Shown here: piece by piece, positions 1 to 6,813 of the stretch
Layout of the letters: the number at the start of each line of letters is the position of its first letter
Numbering within the stretch: the first letter of the stretch is position 1
Assembly (NCBI GenBank): GCA_035715725.1
Contig: DASTKT010000008.1
Location: 1-14,300, forward strand
Origin: JADGGV01 sp035715725
GTDB lineage: Bacteria > Gemmatimonadota > Gemmatimonadetes > Longimicrobiales > RSA9
DNA: 14,300 nucleotides
Direction of reading: 5' to 3'
Program-made: the position numbers and the translations under genes
Notes under the pieces: model-generated
The model's database searches: none
Told to the model about the DNA's origin: nothing
What the model saw: the letters and a program-made list of their open reading frames with translations, nothing else

Positions 1-20
1 GTCGACGCTCGAGCGTCGAC
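1..20. repeat. 20-bp perfect palindrome
   Basis: The first 20 bases read the same on both strands (GTCGACGCTCGAGCGTCGAC), combining two SalI-type sites around one XhoI-type site. It lies just downstream of the rpsU stop in the direction of rpsU transcription and could be part of a terminator hairpin. No T-run is visible because the window ends here. It could also be a chance GC-rich palindrome. Confidence 0.5.
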
Positions 21-48
21 TCCCCGCGAGATCCGGAATCCGGTCGGC

Positions 49-246
49 TCAGCGAGTGGTGGCGCGACGGGCGCGGGCACCACGGCGACGAGCGGCGGCC
101 GACTTGCGCTTCTTCGCCTCGCTGGGCTTCTCGTAGAAGCGCTTCTTCTTGATCTCCTTGAGCAGGCCGGAGCGGATGAGCTTACGCCGGAACTGCTTGA
201 GAGCCCAGTCAAGCCGGTCGTTCTCACCGAGCGTGACTTCGATCAT
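49..246 (-). CDS. rpsU: 30S ribosomal protein S21
   Basis: This is a 65-residue small-subunit ribosomal protein, which sits near the anti-Shine-Dalgarno end of 16S rRNA and assists translation initiation. The sequence opens MIEVTLGENDRLDWALKQF, continues with a basic helix around residues 20-40 (RRKLIRSGLLKEIKKKRFYEKPSE), and ends in an Arg/Lys/Ala tail at residues 44-65. This is the usual S21 pattern and length. The ATG at 246 was chosen because the family begins MIEV or similar; an open frame upstream is non-coding in character. A G-run 8-14 bases upstream of the ATG can serve as ribosome binding site. It lies 130 bp downstream of coaX on the same strand but has its own promoter at 343-371, so it is probably transcribed separately as well as by read-through. 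Confidence 0.95.
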   Translation of the reverse strand: MIEVTLGENDRLDWALKQFRRKLIRSGLLKEIKKKRFYEKPSEAKKRKSAAARRRGARARRATTR

Positions 247-336
247 CCAGGATTCCCCCCCTTCGAGCGGACTCGGGCGCCGAGAGGTGCGGCGCCCGGC
301 AGGGTCGCGGGGGCGAAGCCCGCGCCGCGACGTAGA
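247..336 (-). other. structured 5' leader of rpsU
   Basis: About 90 nt lie between the predicted rpsU transcription start and its ATG. Two hairpins can be drawn. One uses GGGCGCC at 275-281 against GGCGCCC at 291-297 with a 9-nt loop. The other is at 307-323 (GCGGG/CCCGC). S21 messages in several phyla are regulated post-transcriptionally, so a regulatory leader is possible. I do not recognise a named leader family, and in DNA this GC-rich such hairpins also arise by chance. Confidence 0.35.
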
Positions 337-342
337 CGTGGA

Positions 343-371
343 AATATAGCGTTTCGTGGGCCGGGCGTCCA
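343..371 (-). promoter_or_regulatory. sigma70-type promoter for rpsU
   Basis: On the minus strand TGGACG (-35, plus-strand bases 366-371; 4 of 6 consensus) is followed after exactly 17 bases by TATATT (-10, bases 343-348; 5 of 6 consensus). It is one of the few AT-rich spots in the area and sits between the coaX stop and rpsU. The predicted start is near 336, giving a leader of about 90 nt. Confidence 0.65.
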
Positions 372-376
372 GGCCA

Positions 377-1195
377 TCAGCGGCGGCGGGCGGCGGGCAC
401 CTTGAGTGGCACGAGGCGCTCGCGGGAGGGGAGCAGGTGCTGGAACGCGAGGTCCAGGCCGTAGAGCGTGAGGAAGGGCTCGATGCGGTCGACGGTCGCG
501 CAGTGCGGCGCGATGAGGGTGGCGAGCCCACCGGTGGCGACGACGAGGGCGTCGGGACGGCGCCACTCCTCCTTGATGCGGCGGACGATGCCGTCGATGG
601 CGTCGACCGCGCCGAAGAAGATGCCGCTGCGGATGGCGGTCTCGGTGCGGCGGCCGATGACGTTCTGAGGCGGCTCGAGGTCGACGCGGGGGAGCTTGGA
701 CGTGCGCCGAACGAGGGACTCGGCGCCGGTGTGGACGCCGGGGGCGATGACGCCGCCACAGAAGACGCCGTCGCGGGTGATGCAGTCGAACGTGGTGGCG
801 GTGCCGAGGTCGACGGCGATCGTGTCGGTGCGGTAGAGGCGCGCGGCGGCGAGCGTGTTGACGATGCGGTCGGCGCCGACGGTGTTCGGCTCCTCGACGT
901 CGAGGCGGATCGGGAGTGCAGAGCGGGCGTCGATGACGAGCGTTCGGACGCCGAGGTGCCGCTCGCACATCTCGGTGAGAACCGGGGTGAGCGGGGGCAC
1001 CACGGAGGCGATGGTGGAACCGGTCACGAGCTCGAGGTCGAAGCCGGACTCGCGCACGAGGGAGCGGACGAGGAGTCCGGCCTCGTCGACCGTCCGCTCG
1101 GGCCAGGTCGAGATCCTCCAGTGCTCCTGCAGGGTTCCGGCCTCGAAGAGCCCGAGGACGGTCTCGGTGTTGCCGACGTCGAAAACCAGGTTCAT
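377..1195 (-). CDS. coaX: type III pantothenate kinase
   Basis: The 272-residue cytoplasmic enzyme phosphorylates pantothenate, the first committed step of coenzyme A synthesis. CoaX proteins belong to the ASKHA fold and are not feedback-inhibited by CoA. The visible motifs are the N-terminal phosphate-binding DVGNT (residues 6-10), PNTVGADR (103-110, with the catalytic-type Asp 109), DLGTATTFD (129-137), GGVIAPG (147-153) and TGG (221-223). Length and motif order match the family throughout, so the gene looks intact. The ATG at 1195 overlaps the birA stop in an ATGA arrangement (4 bp), which predicts translational coupling to birA. It is the last gene of the long minus-strand run; rpsU follows with its own promoter. 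Confidence 0.96.
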   Translation of the reverse strand: MNLVFDVGNTETVLGLFEAGTLQEHWRISTWPERTVDEAGLLVRSLVRESGFDLELVTGSTIASVVPPLTPVLTEMCERHLGVRTLVIDARSALPIRLDVEEPNTVGADRIVNTLAAARLYRTDTIAVDLGTATTFDCITRDGVFCGGVIAPGVHTGAESLVRRTSKLPRVDLEPPQNVIGRRTETAIRSGIFFGAVDAIDGIVRRIKEEWRRPDALVVATGGLATLIAPHCATVDRIEPFLTLYGLDLAFQHLLPSRERLVPLKVPAARRR

Positions 1196-2031
1196 GGCTC
1201 GGTTCCGGTCAAGTAGAGGTCGCGGGCGGCGGCCGTGGCGAGCCGCACGCTGCCGGCGCGAATCGCCTCGATCGTGCCGTTGCGGTCGAGGCGGAGCGCT
1301 CCGTCGGGGTCGAGGCCGACGGCGGTGCCGGCGTCGACGCCGTCGACGCGGACGGCGCGTCCGCGGAGCACGTCGCGGGCGGCGAACTCCGCGAGCTCCT
1401 GCGCGGAGAGCGGGCGGATGGCGTCGCGCGCGCACGCGAGGACCGCCCGAACGACCTCGCCGGCGAGCGGCGCGCGGGCCACGGGTCGGCCCGTGGCGAT
1501 CCGAAGGGACGTGGCCGGGGGATCGAGGCCGGGCGGGAGCTCGTTCGGAGCCTGGTCCACGTTGATGCCGACACCGACGACCACGAAGGCGTCCCCTGCC
1601 CCGCCGCGCGCGCCCTCGCACAGGATGCCGGCGAGCTTGCCGCCATCGAGGAGGAGGTCATTGGGCCACTTGAGGCCGACGTTCACGCCGACGGTCGCGT
1701 CGACGGCGCGGGCGACGGCGAGGCCGACGCGGACGGGGAGCACGGCCGGCGCGGTCGGTTCCCCGGCGGCCGGAGCGGGGCGGACGAGGACGGAGAGGAG
1801 CAGCCCCTTCCCCGGCGTCGCATGCCAGGAGCGGCCGTGCTGTCCGCGACCGCGGCGCTGCTGGTCGGCCAGCACGACGGTGCCGGCCGGGGCTCCCGCC
1901 TCGGCCAGGTCGCGGGCGAGATCGTTCGTGGAGTCGAGGGTGTGGAAGACGCGGAGGCGGGGCACGCCCCAGGCCGCCCGCCAGCGCTCGACGGGCGCGC
2001 CCTCCCAGCGGGCGCGGGGTCGGTCGGTCAT
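1192..2031 (-). CDS. birA: biotin--[acetyl-CoA-carboxylase] ligase, monofunctional
   Basis: This 279-residue enzyme makes biotinyl-AMP and transfers biotin to the lysine of biotin carboxyl carrier proteins such as that of acetyl-CoA carboxylase. The motifs are STND (34-37), the biotinyl-AMP-binding loop GRGQHGRSW (61-69), KWPNDLLL (121-128), GGKLAGIL (130-137) and GVGIN (153-157), followed by a C-terminal SH3-like segment (about 220-275). There is no N-terminal helix-turn-helix, so this is the class I ligase that modifies protein but does not act as the biotin repressor. The ATG at 2031 lies 19 bp after the bshA stop. A longer frame upstream is only a shadow inside bshA. The 3' end overlaps coaX by 4 bp. 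birA beside bshA is also familiar from Bacillus-type bsh loci. Confidence 0.95.
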   Translation of the reverse strand: MTDRPRARWEGAPVERWRAAWGVPRLRVFHTLDSTNDLARDLAEAGAPAGTVVLADQQRRGRGQHGRSWHATPGKGLLLSVLVRPAPAAGEPTAPAVLPVRVGLAVARAVDATVGVNVGLKWPNDLLLDGGKLAGILCEGARGGAGDAFVVVGVGINVDQAPNELPPGLDPPATSLRIATGRPVARAPLAGEVVRAVLACARDAIRPLSAQELAEFAARDVLRGRAVRVDGVDAGTAVGLDPDGALRLDRNGTIEAIRAGSVRLATAAARDLYLTGTEP

Positions 2032-2050
2032 CGTGGCAGGGGCTTCCGCC

Positions 2051-3169
2051 TCATCGGGCGAGGACCTCGGCGTAGTACTCCTCGTAGAGCGTGACGACGC
2101 GGTCGGCCGCGAAGCGCTCGGCGACCTCCCGCGCCGCCCGGCTCGCGTGCTCCCAGCGCGTCGGGTCCTCGAGGAGGTAGAGCGCATCGCCGGCCATCTC
2201 GTCGATGTCGCCGACGGGCGCGAGGAACCCGGCCTGGCCCTGGGGCACGACCTCGGGGACGCCGCCGACGGCGGTGGCGACGACCGGGACGCCACACGCC
2301 ATGGCCTCGAGCGCGACGAGGCCGAACGCCTCGGACTCGCTGGGAAGCAGGAACAGGTCGGCGCAGGCGAGCAGCTCGGCCACCGACTGCTGCTTGCCGA
2401 GAAAGATGACGCGGTCGGCAACGCCCTCGTCCTCGGCGACCTGCTGCGCCTTGCCGCGGTCGGGGCCGTCGCCGATGAGGACGAGGCGCGCGGGGACGCG
2501 GCGGTTGACGCGGGCGAAGACGCGGACCGTGTCGGCGACGCGCTTGACGGGCCGGAAGTTGGAGATGTGCATCAGGATCTTCTCGCCCTCCTCCGCCAGC
2601 GTGCTGCGGTGGCAAGGATAGCCGTCACGCTTGTAGCGGTCGAGGTCGACGAAGTTCGGGATGACCCGGATCGACTCCTTCGGCACGTCGAAGCGGACGA
2701 CGGTCTCGCGGGCGAGGTACTCGGAGACCGCGGTGATGCCGTCGGAGCGCTGCATCGAGAAGCGGGTGACGCTGTAGAACGACGGGTCCTGCCCGACGAG
2801 CGTGATGTCGGTGCCATGGAGCGTGGTCACGACCTTGACCTTGTCGCCGAGCATCTCGCGCGCGATCCAGGCCGACGCGGCGTGCGGGATGGCGTAGTGG
2901 ACGTGGAGCACGTCGAGATGACGCTTCACGACCGTGTTGTGCATGGCCGCGGCGAGCGCCAGGCAGTACGGCGGATAGTCGAAGAGCGGGTAGGAGGGGA
3001 CCTCCACCTCGTGGTAGTAGATCCGCTCCATGAAGTACGGCAGCCGGAACGGCTGGGCGTAGGTGATGAAGTGCACCTCGTGGCCGCGCTTGGCGAGCTG
3101 GATGCCCAGCTCGGTCGCGACCACGCCGGAGCCGCCGTACACCGGGTAACAGGTGATGCCAATCCTCAG
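2051..3169 (-). CDS. bshA: N-acetyl-alpha-D-glucosaminyl L-malate synthase (BshA-type GT4 glycosyltransferase), CTG start
   Basis: BshA joins UDP-GlcNAc to L-malate, the first step of bacillithiol synthesis. Read from a CTG at 3169 the protein has 372 residues and begins MRIGITCYPVYGGSG, which matches the family N-terminus. The nucleotide-binding GGSG is at 12-15. Further landmarks are HVHYAIPHA (89-97), HGTDITLVGQD (118-128), SNFRPVKR (203-210), LIGDGPD (231-237) and the GT4 signature ESEAFGLVALEA (278-289). The first ordinary start is a GTG at 3142, which would cut into the conserved CYPxxGGSG segment. The frame has no ATG, GTG or TTG between that codon and the upstream stop at 3179-3181. 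The CTG overlaps the miaA stop as CTGA and follows GGAGG by 4 nt. Another GT4 substrate cannot be excluded, because bshB and bshC are not in this window. Confidence 0.88.
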   Translation of the reverse strand: MRIGITCYPVYGGSGVVATELGIQLAKRGHEVHFITYAQPFRLPYFMERIYYHEVEVPSYPLFDYPPYCLALAAAMHNTVVKRHLDVLHVHYAIPHAASAWIAREMLGDKVKVVTTLHGTDITLVGQDPSFYSVTRFSMQRSDGITAVSEYLARETVVRFDVPKESIRVIPNFVDLDRYKRDGYPCHRSTLAEEGEKILMHISNFRPVKRVADTVRVFARVNRRVPARLVLIGDGPDRGKAQQVAEDEGVADRVIFLGKQQSVAELLACADLFLLPSESEAFGLVALEAMACGVPVVATAVGGVPEVVPQGQAGFLAPVGDIDEMAGDALYLLEDPTRWEHASRAAREVAERFAADRVVTLYEEYYAEVLAR

Positions 3170-4116
3170 AGTGCCTCCTCACGCCGCCACACGGCGGCGA
3201 TCTCGTCCGCGAGCTCCCGAACGGGGCGCATGGCGTCCAGCCGGACGGCGTCCGGCGGGAGCTGGTGCCGGAACCACGTGAGCTGGCGGCGCGCGTAGCG
3301 GCGCGTGGCGCGCTGGATCGCGTCGACCGCCTCGTCCAGGGTGGCTCGCCCCGCGAAATAGGGGAACAGCTCGATGTACCCCGTGGCGTTCATTCCGGGC
3401 GCATCGGGGCCGAATCCGGCATCCACGAGCGCCCGCACCTCGCCGACGAGGCCGGCGCGGACCATGTCGTGGACGCGCGCGTCGATGCGCCGGTACAGCT
3501 CCTCCCTCGGCAGGTCGAGGACGAAGACGAGGAAGCGGAGCGGCTTCTGCTCGGATGGTGCGTGCGCGTGCCACCAGGATAGCGGGCGTCCGGTGAGCAG
3601 GGCAACTTCGAGCGCGCGCGCGATGCGCTGACGGCCGGCGCCGCCGGCGCGCGCCTGGAGGCTCGCCGCCGTGTCGGCATCCAAAGCCCGGAGCCAGCGG
3701 TCGAGTTTCTCGGCGGGCTGCGCGTCGAGCCAGCGCTTGAGCGCCTCGCGCCGGGGCGTCTCGCTCTCCGGCTCGCGGAACATCGGGTGGGTGAGGGCGC
3801 GCAGGAAGAAGCCGGTGCCGCCGACGAGGATCGGCACGCGGCCGCGGCCGCGGATGTCGGCGATCCAGCGGCGGGCGTCGCGCGCGAACGCGCCGGCGCT
3901 GTAGCGCGCGTCGGGATCGACGAGATCGAGGCCATGATGCGGGATGCCGCGCCGGTCCGCCGGGAGGATCTTGGCGGTGCCGATGTCCATGCCGCGGTAG
4001 ACCTGGCGGGAATCCATGGAGACGATCTCGCCGCCGAGGCGCTCGGCGACGGCGAGGGAGAGCGCGGTCTTGCCGGCGGCGGTCGGGCCGGTGATGACGA
4101 GGGCGTCGCTAGCCAT
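3166..4116 (-). CDS. miaA: tRNA dimethylallyltransferase
   Basis: MiaA transfers a dimethylallyl group from DMAPP to N6 of A37 in tRNAs reading UNN codons, which improves codon-anticodon stability. The 316-residue protein shows the P-loop GPTAAGKT (10-17), the DSRQVYRGMDIGTAK segment (35-49) that includes the catalytic-type Asp 35, VGGTGFF (98-104), GRQRIARALE (161-170) and the C-terminal RYARRQLTWFR (273-283). Length and motif order are normal. The ATG at 4116 (MASDALVITG) was chosen; a 20-residue upstream extension in the same frame has no family similarity and runs into mutL. The start overlaps the mutL end by 8 bp and no strong ribosome binding site is seen, so translation is probably coupled. 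A miaA-mutL pairing is common in bacteria. Confidence 0.97.
   Translation of the reverse strand: MASDALVITGPTAAGKTALSLAVAERLGGEIVSMDSRQVYRGMDIGTAKILPADRRGIPHHGLDLVDPDARYSAGAFARDARRWIADIRGRGRVPILVGGTGFFLRALTHPMFREPESETPRREALKRWLDAQPAEKLDRWLRALDADTAASLQARAGGAGRQRIARALEVALLTGRPLSWWHAHAPSEQKPLRFLVFVLDLPREELYRRIDARVHDMVRAGLVGEVRALVDAGFGPDAPGMNATGYIELFPYFAGRATLDEAVDAIQRATRRYARRQLTWFRHQLPPDAVRLDAMRPVRELADEIAAVWRREEAL
3167..3180 (-). promoter_or_regulatory. Shine-Dalgarno and CTG start codon of bshA
   Basis: On the minus strand GAGGAGG (3180-3174) is followed by four bases and then CTG (3169-3167), whose last two bases form part of the miaA TGA (3168-3166). This is the common ATGA stop/start overlap with C in place of A. 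ATT at 3163 is a less likely alternative. A base error or a recent A-to-C change would look identical. Confidence 0.6.
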
Positions 4117-5878
4117 GCCGGCCGAAGCGGCGCTCCAGCTCGTGCAGGGAGAGACGGACCACGGTCGGGCGACCATGGACGTCGTGGTGCGGGAGCTCGG
4201 TGGCGAAGAGGCGATCGAAGAGCTCCTGCATCTCGCGCGGCGAGAGACGCTGGCCCGCCTTGATCGCGCCCTTGCACGCGAACGTCATGGCGATGCGCTC
4301 GTGCTGGTTGCGCGCGGCGCGGGTGAGCTCGCTGCCAGCGGCGAGCTCGGCGACCATCTCGCGCAGGCAGCGCTCCGGGTTGAAGTAGGGGTGCGGCACG
4401 GGCGCGGCGTGCACGATGACGGTGCGCCCGCCGAAGGGCTCGATCTCGAAGCCGGCGCGCTGGAAGAAGGCGAGCGAGTCCTCCACCACGGCGTACTCGG
4501 CGGGGGAGAGGCGCAGCGTGAGCGGGAAGAGCAGGCGCTGGCTGGCCTGTCCGCCGTCGGCGAAGCCGCGCATGAGCTGCTCGAAGAGGATGCGCTCGTG
4601 CGCCGAGTGCTGGTCGATCATGATGAGCCCGCTGCGGCTCTCGGCGAGGATGTAGGTGTCGTGGAGCTGCCAGAGCGAGGGGGGCCGCTCGGCCGCCGGG
4701 ACGGCGAGCGGCGCGGGCTCGGCGCCGGCCGCGTCGGGGCGCGGCGCGTCGGTCTCGGCCGGGTTGGCGGCCGCCACGAAGAACGCGAGCTGGTTCGCGG
4801 CCGCGCCGCCGTCCGCGGCGGGCGTCACCGGCTCGGTGCGCCGGAGCTGCGGCCGGGCGGGCGCGCTGTCGAGCGTGGCGGCGCTCTCGACCCGGCCGAG
4901 CGCCGCGCGCACGCTGGCCTCGACCGCGGCCTCGACGGCGGCGCGATCCCGGAAGCGGACCTCGGCCTTCGTGGGGTGGACGTTGACGTCGACCGCGCCG
5001 GCGGGCACGTCGAGGTAGAGCAGCACGGACGGCCGGACGCCCTGCGGGATCGTGGTGCGGTAGGCCCGGTCGACGGCCGCGAGGAGCGGCCGGTCGCGGA
5101 ACGGCCGGCCGGCCACGAAGAGGTGGGCGCGGCGCGGCGTCGGCGCGGCGGCGTCGGGGCGCTCGACCAGGCCGGCGACGACGATCCCGCCCTCGCCGTG
5201 CTCGGCGAGTCCAAGGAAGCGGCGGGCCGTGTCGTCGCCCCAGAGGTCGGCGACGCGCGTGGCCAGGTCCGCCGCGGCGGGGAGCTCGAGCAGCGCGCGA
5301 CCGTTGGACTCGAGGCGGAAGGCGGCGGACAGGTTCGCGAGCGCGAGCGTCGTCAGCGTATCGACGACGGCGCGCGTCTCGACGGCCGCGCTGCGGAGGA
5401 ACTTGGCGCGGGCCGGGACGTTGAAGAAGAGGTTCTGGACGAGGATCGTGGTGCCGGCCTGGCGGGCGCAGTCCTCGGCGCCGAGGATCCGGCCGCCGGC
5501 GACGCGGACCCGGGTGCCCACGTCACCGGCCTCGGCCGTCTCGACCGTGAGGCGCGAGACGGAGGCGATGGAGGGGAGCGCCTCGCCGCGGAAGCCGAAC
5601 GTGCGGACGGCCTTCAAGTCCTCGGGCCGTGCGATCTTGCTGGTGGCGTAGCGATCGAGGGCGAGGAGGGCGTCGTCGCGTCCCATGCCGCAGCCGTCGT
5701 CCGCGACGCGGATCTCCGTCTTGCCGCCGTTCTGGATGGAGACGTCTATGCGCGTGGCCGCGGCGTCGAGGGCGTTCTCCACCAGCTCCTTGACGACGGA
5801 GGCCGGCCGCTCGACGACCTCACCCGCCGCGATCTGGTTGGCGAGCGTATCGGGCAGAACCTGGATCCTACGCGGCAT
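4109..5878 (-). CDS. mutL: DNA mismatch repair protein MutL
   Basis: The 589-residue protein is the GHKL-ATPase mediator of mismatch repair and dimerises through its C-terminal domain. The N-terminal ATPase shows NQIAAGEVVERPASVVKELV with Glu 31 and Asn 35, DDGCGM (60-65), ATSKI (78-82), GFRGEAL (95-101) and HPTKAEVRF (301-309). A proline/alanine linker spans about 335-400. The C-terminal domain carries DQHSAHERILFE (422-433) and ACKGAIKAG (534-542), which resemble the metal-dependent nicking motifs of MutL proteins in organisms lacking MutH. The usual DQHA is DQHS here, and the CPHGRP motif reads DVHGRP (566-571), so the zinc-ligand cysteine is replaced by Asp. The nicking domain may therefore be altered or use other ligands. 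The ATG at 5878 gives the standard N-terminus. The gene is 75 bp from tatD and overlaps miaA by 8 bp. Confidence 0.97.
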   Translation of the reverse strand: MPRRIQVLPDTLANQIAAGEVVERPASVVKELVENALDAAATRIDVSIQNGGKTEIRVADDGCGMGRDDALLALDRYATSKIARPEDLKAVRTFGFRGEALPSIASVSRLTVETAEAGDVGTRVRVAGGRILGAEDCARQAGTTILVQNLFFNVPARAKFLRSAAVETRAVVDTLTTLALANLSAAFRLESNGRALLELPAAADLATRVADLWGDDTARRFLGLAEHGEGGIVVAGLVERPDAAAPTPRRAHLFVAGRPFRDRPLLAAVDRAYRTTIPQGVRPSVLLYLDVPAGAVDVNVHPTKAEVRFRDRAAVEAAVEASVRAALGRVESAATLDSAPARPQLRRTEPVTPAADGGAAANQLAFFVAAANPAETDAPRPDAAGAEPAPLAVPAAERPPSLWQLHDTYILAESRSGLIMIDQHSAHERILFEQLMRGFADGGQASQRLLFPLTLRLSPAEYAVVEDSLAFFQRAGFEIEPFGGRTVIVHAAPVPHPYFNPERCLREMVAELAAGSELTRAARNQHERIAMTFACKGAIKAGQRLSPREMQELFDRLFATELPHHDVHGRPTVVRLSLHELERRFGRHG

Positions 5879-5953
5879 GCGTCTCGGGGCGCGGCGTACG
5901 GGCTCGGGGCGGCCCCCCGGGCGGGTGAAAGATACGCGCGCGGGCGGCGAAAA

Positions 5954-6742
5954 TCATCCCGCGACGGCGTCGTCCGGGAGGGGCAAGCGGTAGAACCGGG
6001 AGGCGTTCCGGAACGTCGCCCGGGCGAGCGCCGCGGCGTCCTCCCCGCGGATGGCGGCGAGGCCGGCGACGACGGCGGGGACGAATGCCGGCTCGTTGCG
6101 CTTGCCGCGATGCGGCACGGGCGCGAGGTACGGCGAATCGGTCTCGGCGAGCAGGCGGTCGCCGGGGACGAGGCGCACGAGGTCGCCTCCCTCGAAGTTC
6201 TTGAACGTGACGAGGCCGGCGAAGGAGACGCACCAGCCCGCGTCGAGGCCCGCCTCGAGGAGCGGTGCGCCGCTGGAGAAGCAGTGGAGCACACCGGCGA
6301 CGCCGGCCGCGGCCGCGTCCCGGATCAGCGCGGCGGTGTCCGCCTCCGCCTCGCGCGAGTGGATGACGACGGGGAGGCCGAGATCGCGCGCGAGCTCGAG
6401 CTGGAGCGCGAAGACGCGGCGCTGGACGTCCCGGGGCGAGTGGTCGTAGTGGTAGTCGAGGCCCATCTCGCCGAGGGCGACGACGCGCGGGTCCGCGGCC
6501 AGCTCGCGCACCCGTGCGAGCGTGCGGTCGTCGGCGCCGGCGGCGTCGTGCGGGTGGACACCGACGGCCGCCCAGACGCCGTCGTGGCGCCGCGCGACGC
6601 CGAGCGCGCGCTCGGCGTCCTCCGGGCCCACGCCGATCGTGACGAGGCGCGTCACGCCGGCGCCGGTGGCGCGGCGCACGACGTCGTCGGCCTCGGGGAA
6701 GAGCCGCTCGTCGGTGAGATGGCAGTGGGAGTCGAAGAACAT
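5954..6742 (-). CDS. tatD: TatD-family metal-dependent deoxyribonuclease
   Basis: This is a 262-residue TIM-barrel amidohydrolase-fold protein. TatD/YcfH proteins act as 3'-5' exonucleases on DNA in the cytoplasm. The metal-binding residues are all recognisable: the HxH pair in DSHCHL (His 6, His 8), Glu 92 in GEMGLDYHYD, His 128 in VIHSR, His 153 in LHCF and Asp 202 in ETDSPYLAP. PHRGKRNEP (210-218) is also typical. The ATG at 6742 gives the canonical MFFDSHCHL start and is preceded by GGAG at good spacing. The gene lies just behind a strong hairpin after secF, so part of its transcription may come from secDF read-through. The assignment to tatD rather than the paralogue ycfH rests only on overall similarity. 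Confidence 0.93.
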   Translation of the reverse strand: MFFDSHCHLTDERLFPEADDVVRRATGAGVTRLVTIGVGPEDAERALGVARRHDGVWAAVGVHPHDAAGADDRTLARVRELAADPRVVALGEMGLDYHYDHSPRDVQRRVFALQLELARDLGLPVVIHSREAEADTAALIRDAAAAGVAGVLHCFSSGAPLLEAGLDAGWCVSFAGLVTFKNFEGGDLVRLVPGDRLLAETDSPYLAPVPHRGKRNEPAFVPAVVAGLAAIRGEDAAALARATFRNASRFYRLPLPDDAVAG

Positions 6743-6758
6743 GGCGGCTCCATGTGAA

Positions 6759-6790
6759 GAGGCCGCCCCCGGGCTCCCGGGGGCGGCCTC
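6759..6790 (-). terminator. hairpin between secF and tatD (terminator or attenuator)
   Basis: A perfect 15-bp inverted repeat (GAGGCCGCCCCCGGG at 6759-6773, its complement at 6776-6790) has only two bases between the arms. It starts 23 bp after the secF stop. On the minus strand it is followed by TCTTCACATGG, which has no real T-tract, so termination is probably partial or protein-assisted. It ends 16 bp before the tatD start codon and would set the ratio of secDF to downstream expression. Confidence 0.6.
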
Positions 6791-6813
6791 CGTGCTGTCG
6801 GCTCCGGGGCCGC

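Noticed and set aside
1235..3298. 687-codon open frame on the plus strand
   Set aside because: It is antisense to birA and bshA, with composition typical of a shadow frame.
5929..5957. Possible promoter upstream of mutL (minus strand ATGATT-17-TATCTT)
   Set aside because: The -35 matches only 3 of 6 consensus positions and overlaps the tatD stop codon. It is too weak to report as a feature.
4016..6757. 913-codon open frame on the plus strand
   Set aside because: It lies antisense to miaA, mutL and tatD, whose motifs are unmistakable. Its product is Arg/Gly/Ala/Glu/Val-rich with no family motif, as expected from GC-rich antisense frames.
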